Source of the DNA: Alphaproteobacteria bacterium
GTDB lineage: Bacteria; Pseudomonadota; Alphaproteobacteria; Acetobacterales; Acetobacteraceae
Direction of reading: 5' to 3'
NCBI GenBank assembly: GCA_020850755.1
Contig: JADZEB010000018.1
Location: 62,001 to 126,000 of the forward strand
Length of the DNA: 64,000 nucleotides
Shown: positions 42,261 through 51,945 of the stretch, in pieces
How the letters are laid out: each line of letters starts with the position of its first letter
Position numbering within the stretch: position 1 is the first letter of the stretch
Notes under the pieces: generated by a model
The model's input: only the letters and a program-made list of their open reading frames with translations
Databases searched by the model: none
Told to the model about the DNA's origin: nothing
Program-made: the position numbers and the translations under genes

Positions 42261-42524
42261 TCAGTGCAGCGAGATGAGGCTCTTGGCCATGCGCAGCTCG
42301 GCCGGGCGGACCAGGCTCGCATGCATCACCCGCACCGAATGCAGCTTGCCCTCCAGCTCGCGCTGCCAGAAGGACAGGAACCTGTGCAGCACCGGGAAGC
42401 GCGGCGCGATGTCGAGTTCCTGCCAGATGAAGGTCTGGAGCAGGGTGGGGTGGTCCGGCAGGTGATAGAGAATTTCTGCCGTGGTGAGCCTGTATCCCTG
42501 GAGCTGAAGGTCCAGCCGTGCCAT
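42261..42524 (-). CDS. Usg family protein
   Basis: 87 residues: LQGYRLTTAEILYHLPDHPTLLQTFIWQELDIAPRFPVLHRFL is the highly conserved Usg core, found in most alphaproteobacteria and named after its place near trp genes in some species. The function is unknown. A CAGGAGG ribosome site lies 9-10 bases before the ATG. The gene is convergent with the VTT gene. Confidence 0.88.
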   Translation of the reverse strand: MARLDLQLQGYRLTTAEILYHLPDHPTLLQTFIWQELDIAPRFPVLHRFLSFWQRELEGKLHSVRVMHASLVRPAELRMAKSLISLH

Positions 42525-42747
42525 CGCCGCGCGCCTCCTGAGAGCGGGTTTGACCTCGCCGCCGGCGCCGGGATCGGCCCTGCCTGGGCCTGCGGGACCG
42601 GGGCAAGTTGCATCAGGATGCCAAACCCCGTCCCCGGCCGGCAAGGTAAACCGAAACAATTTCAATATATTAGCAGCATGGCGAGGTGATTGCTGCCGGG
42701 GCTGCCCTTGCTGCGGCGCAGCATCGCGGGCATTGTCGCGCAGCGTC

Positions 42748-42776
42748 TTGACTCGCTCCAGCCATCGGCCTACATC
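42748..42776 (+). promoter_or_regulatory. Candidate groESL promoter
   Basis: TTGACT (42748-42753), 17-base spacer, then TACATC (42771-42776). The position just before CIRCE is as expected for a repressed housekeeping promoter; a C before TTGACT leaves a heat-shock sigma reading possible. Confidence 0.55.
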
Positions 42777-42777
42777 G

Positions 42778-42804
42778 CTGGCACTCCTCAAGCGGGAGTG
42801 CTAA
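42778..42804. promoter_or_regulatory. CIRCE operator (HrcA binding site)
   Basis: CTGGCACTC, nine bases, then GAGTGCTAA. This differs from the CIRCE consensus TTAGCACTC-N9-GAGTGCTAA only at the outer left bases. It lies 45 bases before groES and marks HrcA repression at normal temperature. hrcA itself is not in the window. Confidence 0.93.
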
Positions 42805-42849
42805 CAGACCCCTTGGGTTCACAAACCTATCGCAACAGGAGTTGTGGCG

Positions 42850-43164
42850 ATGAAGTTCAGGCCTCTGCACGACCGGGTGGTCGTCCGTCGTGTCACCGCG
42901 GAGGAAAAGACCGCCGGTGGCATCATTATCCCCGACACCGCCAAGGAGAAGCCGATGGAAGGCGAGGTGGTGTCCGTTGGCGCAGGTGCGCGCAACGAGA
43001 AGGGCGAGTTGACTCCCCTCGATGTCAAGGCTGGCGATCGCGTGCTGTTCGGCAAGTGGTCCGGCACCGAGGTGAAGATCGATGGTGAGGAGCTCCTGAT
43101 CATGAAGGAGTCCGACATCATGGGCATCATCGAGGGCACGGCCGCCAAGAAGAAGGCGGCCTGA
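42850..43164 (+). CDS. groES: Co-chaperonin GroES
   Basis: 104 residues. [14 protein letters not shown], the mobile loop [30 protein letters not shown], and [31 protein letters not shown] are classical. The ATG at 42850 has AGGAG eight bases before it; the GTG six bases earlier is too close to that site. GroES caps the GroEL ring in ATP-dependent folding. A short lysine-rich tail (AAKKKAA) ends the protein. Confidence 0.97.
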   Translation: MKFRPLHDRVVVRRVTAEEKTAGGIIIPDTAKEKPMEGEVVSVGAGARNEKGELTPLDVKAGDRVLFGKWSGTEVKIDGEELLIMKESDIMGIIEGTAAKKKAA

Positions 43165-43256
43165 GCTCCGCGCGCACCCTGCGCGGATCAAGCCAACCGA
43201 TACCGGCCGGCCATCCCGGCCAGGCCGGACAAGTTCCAACAGGCAACAAGGAATAG

Positions 43257-44894
<1,638 letters not shown>

Positions 44895-45216
44895 TCCGTC
44901 CTGCGCCAGGAACAACCCGCCGCGCCGCATGCGGGAATTGCATGCGCCCGGCGCAGCGGGCAACAAACGGGGGCCGCCTTCGGGCGGCCCCTTGCTTTTG
45001 TTGCGCGCCGCGATTTTTCTTGACTCTGCCTATGCAACCTGTGCGTGCTAGCCGCGCAATCGACTTTGGCTGATCTTGCCAAGCCTTCGCCCGCACAGCC
45101 GGGCTGCTTCAAGTCACTCACCAAATCCCGGTTGTCCATCGGAGCGCGCGATCCTCGCGCACTCCACTGCGTCGCAAGCGGCAAGCGCGCGGCGCACCAG
45201 CGAAGGAGGGCCGGAT
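44895..45216. other. Gap between groEL and the cold shock gene
   Basis: 322 bases without a gene. It holds the groEL terminator near its start, a possible promoter with TTGACT at 45020-45025 and no clear -10 partner, and then a long leader of up to about 170 bases for the cold shock gene. Long leaders are usual for cspA-type genes. Confidence 0.6.
44970..45000 (+). terminator. Rho-independent terminator of groESL
   Basis: GGGGCCGCC, loop TTCG, GGCGGCCCC: a perfect 9-bp stem (44970-44978 with 44983-44991) with a stable tetraloop, followed by TTGCTTTTG. It lies 76 bases after the groEL stop. Confidence 0.9.
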
Positions 45217-45420
45217 ATGGCCGTCGGTACTGTCAAGTGGTTCAACCCGACCAAGGGTTATGGCTTCATCATGCCGTCCGAGGGTGGCAAGGATGTGTTC
45301 GTGCACATCACCGCCGTCGAGAAGGCCGGGCTCAAGGGCCTGCAGGAAGGCCAGAAGGTCACCTACGAGGTCAGCATGGAGCGCGGCAAGCCCGCGGCCG
45401 TGAACCTCCGGGCCGGCTGA
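45217..45420 (+). CDS. Cold shock protein (CspA family)
   Basis: 67 residues: [18 protein letters not shown] contains RNP1 (KGYGFI) and [13 protein letters not shown] contains RNP2 (VFVHI). The single OB-fold domain binds single-stranded RNA and DNA and acts as an RNA chaperone. GAAGGAGGG lies just before the ATG and decides the start. A strong terminator follows 34 bases after the stop. Confidence 0.96.
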   Translation: MAVGTVKWFNPTKGYGFIMPSEGGKDVFVHITAVEKAGLKGLQEGQKVTYEVSMERGKPAAVNLRAG

Positions 45421-45454
45421 TCGCACCCGCGATCGCTGAACCGACTGAACAAAG

Positions 45455-45490
45455 CGCGGCGGCCGGAAGCGGCCGCCGCGTTTTCGTTTG
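45455..45490 (+). terminator. Rho-independent terminator of the cold shock gene
   Basis: CGCGGCGGCC, loop GGAAGC, GGCCGCCGCG: a perfect 10-bp stem (45455-45464 with 45471-45480), followed by TTTTCGTTTG. Confidence 0.92.
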
Positions 45491-45587
45491 CGGAACAGCG
45501 CGCCCGCAACCGCCACGCGGCACTTGCCGCGGGCAGCGCAAGCGGGCAGCTTGCGCCCGCCAGCCCTTCCTGCACCGGATCGCCGCC

Positions 45588-46550
45588 ATGTTCGACCTGC
45601 CCGCGCTCGAAGCCGCCGCCCGCTTGGTGCACAGCGTCATGCCTCCGACGCCGCAGCATTCCTGGCCGCTGCTTTCCGCGCGCGCGGGCTGCCCGGTCAC
45701 GGTCAAGCACGAGAACCACACCCCCGCGGGTGCCTTCAAGGTGCGCGGCGGCATCGTCTACATGGACCGGCTGAAGCGCGGGCGGCCCGCGGTGAAGGGC
45801 GTGATCTCGGCCACGCGTGGCAACCATGGCCAGAGCCTGGCATTCGCCGGGGCGCTCGCCGGCGTGCCGGTGACGATCTGCGTGCCACGCGGCAACAGTG
45901 TCGAGAAGAACGCGGCGATGCGTGCCTTCGGCGCCGAACTGATCGAGATCGGCCAGGATTTCGACGAGGCGCGCGAGGCCGCCAGCCGCATCGCCAAGGA
46001 GCGCGGCTACAAGTTCGCGCCCTCCTTCGCGCCCGATCTGGTTTGCGGTGTCGCCACCTACGCGCTCGAGCTGTTCAGCGCCGCGCCCGATCTCGATACG
46101 GTCTATGTGCCGATCGGGATGGGCTCGGGAATATGCGGGCTGATCCGAACGCGCGATCTGCTCGGACTCAAGACGCGCATCGTCGGGGTGCAGAGCGCGC
46201 ATGCGCCATCCTATGCGCTGTCCTTCGCCACCGGGCGCGTGGTGACCACCAACAGCGCGGACACGCTTGCCGACGGCATGGCCACGCGCGTGCCCGATCC
46301 GGTGGCGCTCGCCATGATCCGCGCTGGCGCCGAGCGCATCGTGCAGGTGACCGATGACGAGGTGGCCGAGGCGATCCGCGCCTACTGGCAGGACACGCAC
46401 AACCTGGCCGAGGGTGCGGGCGCCGCGCCGCTTGCGGCCCTGATGCAGGACCGGGCGGCGATGGCCGGCAAGCGGATCGGCCTGATCCTTTGCGGCGGGA
46501 ACATCGATCTTGCCCTGTTCCGCCGCTGGGTGCTGCGCGTGGCGGATTGA
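45588..46550 (+). CDS. Threonine/serine dehydratase-like PLP enzyme
   Basis: 320 residues. The PLP lysine is in AGAFKVRGG (Lys51). ATRGNHGQSLAFAGAL near residue 75 and VPRGNSVEKNAAMRAFGAEL near 100 are fold-II dehydratase motifs. CGGNIDLALF near the C terminus is the PLP-ring contact region. The phosphate-binding loop reads GMGSGICG instead of the common GGGGL, so the substrate may not be simple threonine. There is no C-terminal ACT domain, so feedback control by isoleucine is not expected. Confidence 0.85.
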   Translation: MFDLPALEAAARLVHSVMPPTPQHSWPLLSARAGCPVTVKHENHTPAGAFKVRGGIVYMDRLKRGRPAVKGVISATRGNHGQSLAFAGALAGVPVTICVPRGNSVEKNAAMRAFGAELIEIGQDFDEAREAASRIAKERGYKFAPSFAPDLVCGVATYALELFSAAPDLDTVYVPIGMGSGICGLIRTRDLLGLKTRIVGVQSAHAPSYALSFATGRVVTTNSADTLADGMATRVPDPVALAMIRAGAERIVQVTDDEVAEAIRAYWQDTHNLAEGAGAAPLAALMQDRAAMAGKRIGLILCGGNIDLALFRRWVLRVAD

Positions 46551-46589
46551 GCCGTAGGCGCGGCCCGCGCCCTGCCGCGCGGCGCCCGG

Positions 46590-46994
46590 TCAGAGTTGCT
46601 GGAAGCGTGCCCGCGCGCCGCGCTCGATCGCGGCAGCCACCAGCCGCTCGATGTCGAACTGGTGGCGCATCATCTCCAGGACGCGCAGTTCCTCCTGGCT
46701 CGCCTTGCCGTCGGACGCGACCACGTCGCAGGCGAAGGCATAGGCCGTCTCGCGCAAACGCGGCGGCAGGGCCGCGCGGATCATCTCGAGCGACTTGTCG
46801 AGACCGTCCTCGGCGCCGAGCACTGCCGAGCAGTCGCGCGCGGCGCGCGTGATCTCCGCCGGCTTGAAGCTGCGGAACACGGGCAGGTGCTGCACGACGT
46901 CGCCCATGGTCATCAGTTCCTTGTCAGTCATGTTGCGGTCGGCGGCAGAGACCAGCACCATGGTCCAGATCAGCGCATCCTGTGGCTTCAGCAT
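46590..46994 (-). CDS. TerB-like protein
   Basis: 134 residues, all-helical in appearance, with two acidic turns AADRNMTDKEL near residue 20 and ASDGKASQEEL near residue 100 that match the TerB/DjlA-N fold metal-binding turns. The family was named from tellurite resistance but most single-gene members have unknown function. The ATG at 46994 is chosen because upstream residues are encoded by repeat copy B. Confidence 0.75.
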   Translation of the reverse strand: MLKPQDALIWTMVLVSAADRNMTDKELMTMGDVVQHLPVFRSFKPAEITRAARDCSAVLGAEDGLDKSLEMIRAALPPRLRETAYAFACDVVASDGKASQEELRVLEMMRHQFDIERLVAAAIERGARARFQQL

Positions 46995-47060
46995 CCTGCA
47001 ACCCCTGCGTTGGAACCCGGCCCGCTTATCGCGGCGCGCGCCCGGCGCGTCAAGCGAATG

Positions 47061-47190
47061 CTGGAGCAGCGTGCGTTCCGGCTGAACGGCACCGCGGTCC
47101 CGCCGGAACGGGCTTGGCTGCTCCCAGGCCTCGGGGTGCCCGGGCACGACGTCCGGTCGGCTGATTCCAGCCGAACGGAACGGGCCCTAG
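47061..47190. repeat. 130-bp CTAG-bounded dispersed element, copy B
   Basis: The same length as copy A and about 76 percent identical by hand. The left end reads CTGG (CTAG in copy A) followed by AGCAGCGT; the right end is CTAG and holds the stop of the DinG-like gene. Hairpins: CGTTCCGGC with GCCGGAACG (outer arms of the left stem), and a right stem around 47150-47180 with a GATTCC loop. It lies upstream of the TerB-like gene and downstream of the helicase gene, both on the minus strand. Confidence 0.8.
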
Positions 47191-50051
47191 GCGGGGTCAA
47201 GGAAGGCGCGGGTTTCGGCGATCGCCTCGGCCAGCCCGACGCGGCGCACCTCGACGCCCTCGGGCAGGCCGGAGAGGAGGCGCGAGGGTGTGCGCGCATC
47301 GAGCATGACGAACACGCCACGATCGTCGGTCCGGCGCACCAGGCGGCCGAAGGCTTGGCGCAGGCGCGCGCGCGCGATGCGGTCGTCGTAGCGCGTGGCG
47401 CCGCCGCGCGCGGGTTTGACCGGCGCCATCTCCTCGGGCAGGGCGGCGCCCGGGTCGGGTGGCGGCTTGGCGAAATGCAGGCGGCGCGCGCGGTGCAGTA
47501 TGTCGGGGCGCGGCCAGGGCACGCGGTCGAACACCAGCAGGCGCAGGCTGCGTCCCGGCACATCGACCCCGTCGCGCATGGCATCGGTGCCGAGCAGGCA
47601 GGAATCCTCCTCGGCGCGGAAGATGTCGACCAGCGTCGTATTGTCCATCGCATCGACATGCTGGGCGTAGAGATCGAGCCCGGCCTCGGCGAGCGCGTGG
47701 GCGATGCGCCCATGCACCGCGCGCAGGCGCGCGATCGCGGTGAACAGGCCGAGCGCGCCGCCCCCCGCGGCGATGAACAGCTCGCGATAGGCAGCCGCCA
47801 CCTGGTCGGGATCGGCGCCGTTGACGTCTGTCACCACCAGCGCCCGCGTCTGCCTGGCATAGTCGAAGGGCGAGGGCACGGCGGCGCGCAAGGGCGGCTC
47901 GGGCAGGTGGGTGGCGCCGGTGCGGCGCTCGGCTTCGCGCCAGCCGGTTTCGACCTCCGGCTCGCCGGCATCGCGCAGCGTCGCCGAGGTCACCAGCAGT
48001 CCGTGCGCGCGCGCGCCGACGCTTTCGGCGAACGGGATGGTCGGGTCGACCCAGTGCCGGTGCATGCCGAGATCGAGCAGCCGGCCGTCGCGCCGCTCGA
48101 TCGCGAGCCAGTCGACATAGTGCGGCGGCGTCTCGTGCGCGACCGCGTGCAGCATGCCGCGCCAGGACTGCACCGGCCCGATCGCGCGGCGCTGGAGCGA
48201 GCGGCACACCGCCTCGATGCGGATGCGCGCGCCGGTTTCGATCGTGTCCGCATCCTCGTCCAGGCGCGCCAGCAGGCCCGTGCGCAGTGCGGCCAGCGGC
48301 GTTTCCAGCCGCGCCAGCGCGGCATCGAGGCGCAGCGCCGCCTCCACCAGCCCCTCCACCGGCGGGCGCAGATCGGCTTCCAGCGATGCCGCCTCCTCGC
48401 CCTTGGCGGCGCGGGCGGTCACTTGGCGCTGGACGAGGCGCAGGAAGGCCTCGGACGGGTTCTGCGCCCCCGGCTCGGCGCCGAGCAGTTCGGGCCGGCC
48501 TGGTTCGCCAATGCGTCCCTGCCAGCCGGGTGCGGGAAGGGCGCGTGCGGCGCGCAGCACCTCCTCCAGCGTCGCGGCGAGATCGACGCGATCGCCGGTC
48601 AGGTCCTCGATGCGGCGGCGCAGGCCGCGGGCGCGGCTGCGTCCGCCCTCGGCGCCGACCAGCCAGCGGCGCAGTTCGCCCGTCTCCTGCCCGGAAAGCG
48701 CCGCCGAGAAGGCGCCGTCGGCCGCATCGAACAGATGGTGGCCCTCGTCGAACACATAGCGCAGCGGCAGGCTGGCATCGTCGAGCCCGCCCCAGGCGGC
48801 CTGCACCATCACGAGTGCATGGTTGGCCACGACAAGGTCAGCCTGGCGCGCATTGCGGATGGTGCGCTCGATGAAACAGCGTCGCCAGTGCGGGCAGGCG
48901 GAATGGATGCACTCCCCGCGCCGATCGGCAAGCGCGAGCGTCTGGCCGGGGCCGACCAGATCGACCAGCCAGGCCGGGAAATCGCCGCCTTGAAGGTCGC
49001 CGTCGCGCGTGGCCGCTATCCAGCGCGCCATCAGCCCCATCGGCACGGCAAGGGCGGGGTTCATCGCCGCCGCATTCGCCGCCTCCTCGAAGTTCAGCAG
49101 GCATAGATAGTTCTCCCGCCCCTTGCGGATCACGACACGCCGGCGCCGCTCGGCCGGGTCGGGAAAGAGGCGCGCAGCCTCGCTGTCGATCTGGCGCTGG
49201 AGGTTGCGCGTGTAGGTGGAAATCCAGACCGGCGCGTGGTTCTTCTCGGCCCAGAGGCTGGCCGGAGCGATGTAGGCGAGCGTCTTGCCGGTGCCGGTGC
49301 CGGCTTCGGCCAGCACGACATGCGGCGTGCCCTCATGCTCGGTTGGGGCGAAGGTCGCCGCCGCCGCCGATGCGAAATCGGCCTGCTGCGGCCGGTCCTC
49401 GGCGCCCGGCCCAAGCAGTTCGGCCAGCCGCCGGCGCGCTTCGGCTGGCTCGACCGGGACATGCGAGGGCGGCGGGGGCGGCGCGCTTTCCTCCCATTCC
49501 GGCAGGCGTTGCCAGACGCGGAGCGCCTGGGTCGCGCCCGGCTGTTCCGGGGCGCCGAGCGCCGCCAGCACGAAGGGCGCCCACGGCCAGCCGCCATGCC
49601 CCATCAGCGCGGCCAGGCTGGCCGCGTCGCGGTTCCCGGGCGCCTGGCGCCGATCGGCCAGTTCGCGCAGAAGCCGCTCGGCCGCCTCGTGCAGCAGAAG
49701 CGCGGCGGCGACAGGGTCGCGCGGCGGATCGAGATCGAGCCGCTGGGCGATGCCCTTGGCCGTCGGCACCACCGCCTGGGCCGGGCGCACGAAGGCCCAC
49801 AGCTCCAGGATATCGATCGCCTGAATGCGTGCCTCGGGGCCGAGCCGGCGCGCGGTTGCCGGGGCATGGCAGACAAGCACCGGGCCGAGCGCGCGCAGGC
49901 GTGCCAGTGCCGCCGGCGGGGCGAACTGCTCGATCTCGCCCTCGGGCGAGACCAGCGCCACCTCGCCATGCCCGGCCACCAGCGCCCAGACATCGGGACG
50001 CGTCAGGCGCGGCGGGCCGCCTGGGGCGGTGGGGCGAGACTCGGCAGGCAT
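47187..50051 (-). CDS. ATP-dependent DNA helicase (DinG/XPD-like)
   Basis: 954 residues. Residues 1-180 form an N-terminal part that is not a recognisable exonuclease. Walker A EAGTGTGKTLAYIAP is near 265, YTRNLQRQI is motif Ia, and a four-cysteine iron-sulfur site is likely (NYLCLLNF, then GECIHSACPHWRRC near 385-400). Motif II is the DEGHH form (DEAH-like), and the C-terminal RecA-like domain includes DAMRDGVDVPGRSLRLLVFDRVPWPRP and the final QAFGRLVRR. DinG-type enzymes are 5'-3' helicases that resolve R-loops and other structures. The stop codon lies in repeat copy B. Confidence 0.9.
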   Translation of the reverse strand: MPAESRPTAPGGPPRLTRPDVWALVAGHGEVALVSPEGEIEQFAPPAALARLRALGPVLVCHAPATARRLGPEARIQAIDILELWAFVRPAQAVVPTAKGIAQRLDLDPPRDPVAAALLLHEAAERLLRELADRRQAPGNRDAASLAALMGHGGWPWAPFVLAALGAPEQPGATQALRVWQRLPEWEESAPPPPPSHVPVEPAEARRRLAELLGPGAEDRPQQADFASAAAATFAPTEHEGTPHVVLAEAGTGTGKTLAYIAPASLWAEKNHAPVWISTYTRNLQRQIDSEAARLFPDPAERRRRVVIRKGRENYLCLLNFEEAANAAAMNPALAVPMGLMARWIAATRDGDLQGGDFPAWLVDLVGPGQTLALADRRGECIHSACPHWRRCFIERTIRNARQADLVVANHALVMVQAAWGGLDDASLPLRYVFDEGHHLFDAADGAFSAALSGQETGELRRWLVGAEGGRSRARGLRRRIEDLTGDRVDLAATLEEVLRAARALPAPGWQGRIGEPGRPELLGAEPGAQNPSEAFLRLVQRQVTARAAKGEEAASLEADLRPPVEGLVEAALRLDAALARLETPLAALRTGLLARLDEDADTIETGARIRIEAVCRSLQRRAIGPVQSWRGMLHAVAHETPPHYVDWLAIERRDGRLLDLGMHRHWVDPTIPFAESVGARAHGLLVTSATLRDAGEPEVETGWREAERRTGATHLPEPPLRAAVPSPFDYARQTRALVVTDVNGADPDQVAAAYRELFIAAGGGALGLFTAIARLRAVHGRIAHALAEAGLDLYAQHVDAMDNTTLVDIFRAEEDSCLLGTDAMRDGVDVPGRSLRLLVFDRVPWPRPDILHRARRLHFAKPPPDPGAALPEEMAPVKPARGGATRYDDRIARARLRQAFGRLVRRTDDRGVFVMLDARTPSRLLSGLPEGVEVRRVGLAEAIAETRAFLDPA

Positions 50052-50183
50052 GGCGGCACTATAGAGGCGGGGCCGGTTCGGGTCTGCCGCATATGGCCCC
50101 CATCCGCGCCGGCACCTGTCGCGGCGTCTGGGCCGCGACGCGATCCGGTTGACCCTGCCTTCGGCGCTGCCTAGGTTCGCGGC

Positions 50184-51920
50184 ATGACCAGTTCCACGCC
50201 GACAGCCGCCTTTCCCCACGCCGACGACCTCGTGCCCCTTGGCCATGTCCCCGAGGCTCTGCGCCACGCCCGCGCCTGGCCGTACGAGGAGGCGATGCGC
50301 CTGCTCGAGCGCATCCATGCCGAGCGCGCCGCCGGCCACGGCAAGCATGCCGCGCGCGGCCAGGAGGTGCTGTTCGAGACCGGCTACGGCCCCTCGGGCC
50401 TGCCGCATATCGGCACCTTCGGCGAGGTCGCGCGCACAAGCTGGGTGCGCCGCGCCTTCGCGAGCCTGGCGCCGGGCATGCGAACGCGGCTGCTCGCCTT
50501 CTCCGACGACATGGACGGGCTGCGCAAGGTGCCCGACAATGTCCCGAACAAGGAGATGCTGGCCCAGCATCTGGGCAAGCCCCTGACCAGCATTCCCGAT
50601 CCCTTCGGCACGCACGAAAGCTTCGGGCACCACAACAATGCCCGGCTGCGCGCCTTCCTCGACGGGTTCGGTTTCGCCTACGAGTTCGCCTCCTCGACCG
50701 ACTACTACAGGTCGGGCCGGTTCGACGCCGCGCTCTGCCGTGTGCTCGAAACCTATGACGAGATCCTGGCCGTGATCCTGCCCACGCTGGGCCCCGAGCG
50801 GCGCGCGACCTACAGCCCGTTCCTGCCGGTCTGCGCGCGCACGGGGCGGGTGATGCAGGTGCCGATCCTGGAACGCAAGCACGATGCCGCCAGCATCGTC
50901 TGGAAGGACGAGGAGACGGGCCAGCTGGTGGAGACCCCGGTCACGGGCGGTCGCTGCAAGCTGCAGTGGAAGGCCGACTGGGCGATGCGCTGGTTTGCGC
51001 TCGGCGTCGATTACGAGATGTCGGGCAAGGACCTGATCGACAGCGTGAAATTGTCGAGCCGCATCTGCCGAATCCTCGGCGGCGTGCCGCCCGAGAACCT
51101 GACCTACGAGCTGTTCCTCGACGAGAAGGGCGAGAAGATCTCGAAGTCCAAGGGCAACGGCCTGTCGGTCGAGGAGTGGCTAACCTACGGCCCGCCGGAA
51201 AGCCTCGCCTTGTTCATGTATCACGCGCCCAAGCGCGCCAAGCGGCTCTATTTCGACGTCATCCCGCGCATGACGGACGAGTATCTCTCGCACCTCGCCA
51301 AGCTGCCCGGGCAGGACGAGGCGGGCAGGCTCGGCAATCCGGCCTGGCACATCCATGCCGGCGATGTGCCGAGGAACGATTCGCCGGTCACCTTCGGCGT
51401 CCTGCTCAATCTCGCGACCGTGGCGAATGCCGAGGACAAGGCGATCCTGTGGGGCTACCTCAACCGCTACGCGCCGGGCACGACGCCCGCGGGGGCGCCG
51501 CTGCTCGACCGGCTGATGGAGTATGCGATCGCCTACTATCGCGACTTCGTGAAGCCGCAGAAGCGCTATCGCGCCGCGACACCCGAGGAGCGCGTGGCGT
51601 TCGAGGACCTGATCCGGCGGCTGCGCGAGAACAAGGCGGCGCTCGGAGCGCTCGGTGTCGATGCGCGCGCGGCGGCGGTGCAGGACCTGATCTACGATGC
51701 CGGCCGCCGCCCGCCCTTCATGCAGAAGCAGAAGGACGGCACCAACGGCGTCTCGATCGAGTGGTTCAACGCGATCTACCAGGTGCTGCTGGGCGAGGAG
51801 CGGGGGCCGCGCTTCGGCAGTTTCGTCGCGCTCTACGGGGTCGAGGAGACGGCGGCGCTGATCGAGGCGGCGCTGAAGCGCCCGCCAGCCGCCGACGATC
51901 AGGGGCGGGTATCGGCCTAG
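50184..51920 (+). CDS. lysK: Lysyl-tRNA synthetase, class I
   Basis: 578 residues. Class I motifs: [11 protein letters not shown] (HIGH form) near residue 70 and KISKSKGNG (KMSKS) near 315. [17 protein letters not shown] and [16 protein letters not shown] are specific to LysRS-I, which replaces the class II enzyme in most alphaproteobacteria. It charges tRNA-Lys. The start of mprF follows 25 bases after the stop. Confidence 0.95.
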   Translation: MTSSTPTAAFPHADDLVPLGHVPEALRHARAWPYEEAMRLLERIHAERAAGHGKHAARGQEVLFETGYGPSGLPHIGTFGEVARTSWVRRAFASLAPGMRTRLLAFSDDMDGLRKVPDNVPNKEMLAQHLGKPLTSIPDPFGTHESFGHHNNARLRAFLDGFGFAYEFASSTDYYRSGRFDAALCRVLETYDEILAVILPTLGPERRATYSPFLPVCARTGRVMQVPILERKHDAASIVWKDEETGQLVETPVTGGRCKLQWKADWAMRWFALGVDYEMSGKDLIDSVKLSSRICRILGGVPPENLTYELFLDEKGEKISKSKGNGLSVEEWLTYGPPESLALFMYHAPKRAKRLYFDVIPRMTDEYLSHLAKLPGQDEAGRLGNPAWHIHAGDVPRNDSPVTFGVLLNLATVANAEDKAILWGYLNRYAPGTTPAGAPLLDRLMEYAIAYYRDFVKPQKRYRAATPEERVAFEDLIRRLRENKAALGALGVDARAAAVQDLIYDAGRRPPFMQKQKDGTNGVSIEWFNAIYQVLLGEERGPRFGSFVALYGVEETAALIEAALKRPPAADDQGRVSA

Positions 51921-51945
51921 CCAGGAACCGACGGGGCGCGCGACC

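Larger units (their letters stand above)
42525..42849. other. Gap between usg and groES
   Basis: 325 bases without a gene. It holds the usg leader (minus), an AT-rich patch at about 42651-42675 that may be the usg promoter or an upstream element, and the groESL promoter with CIRCE at its right end. No other coding or structured feature was seen. Confidence 0.6.

Noticed and set aside
42844..42849. GTG at 42844 as groES start
   Set aside because: Only two bases lie between AGGAG and this GTG; the ATG at 42850 has normal spacing and the usual N terminus.
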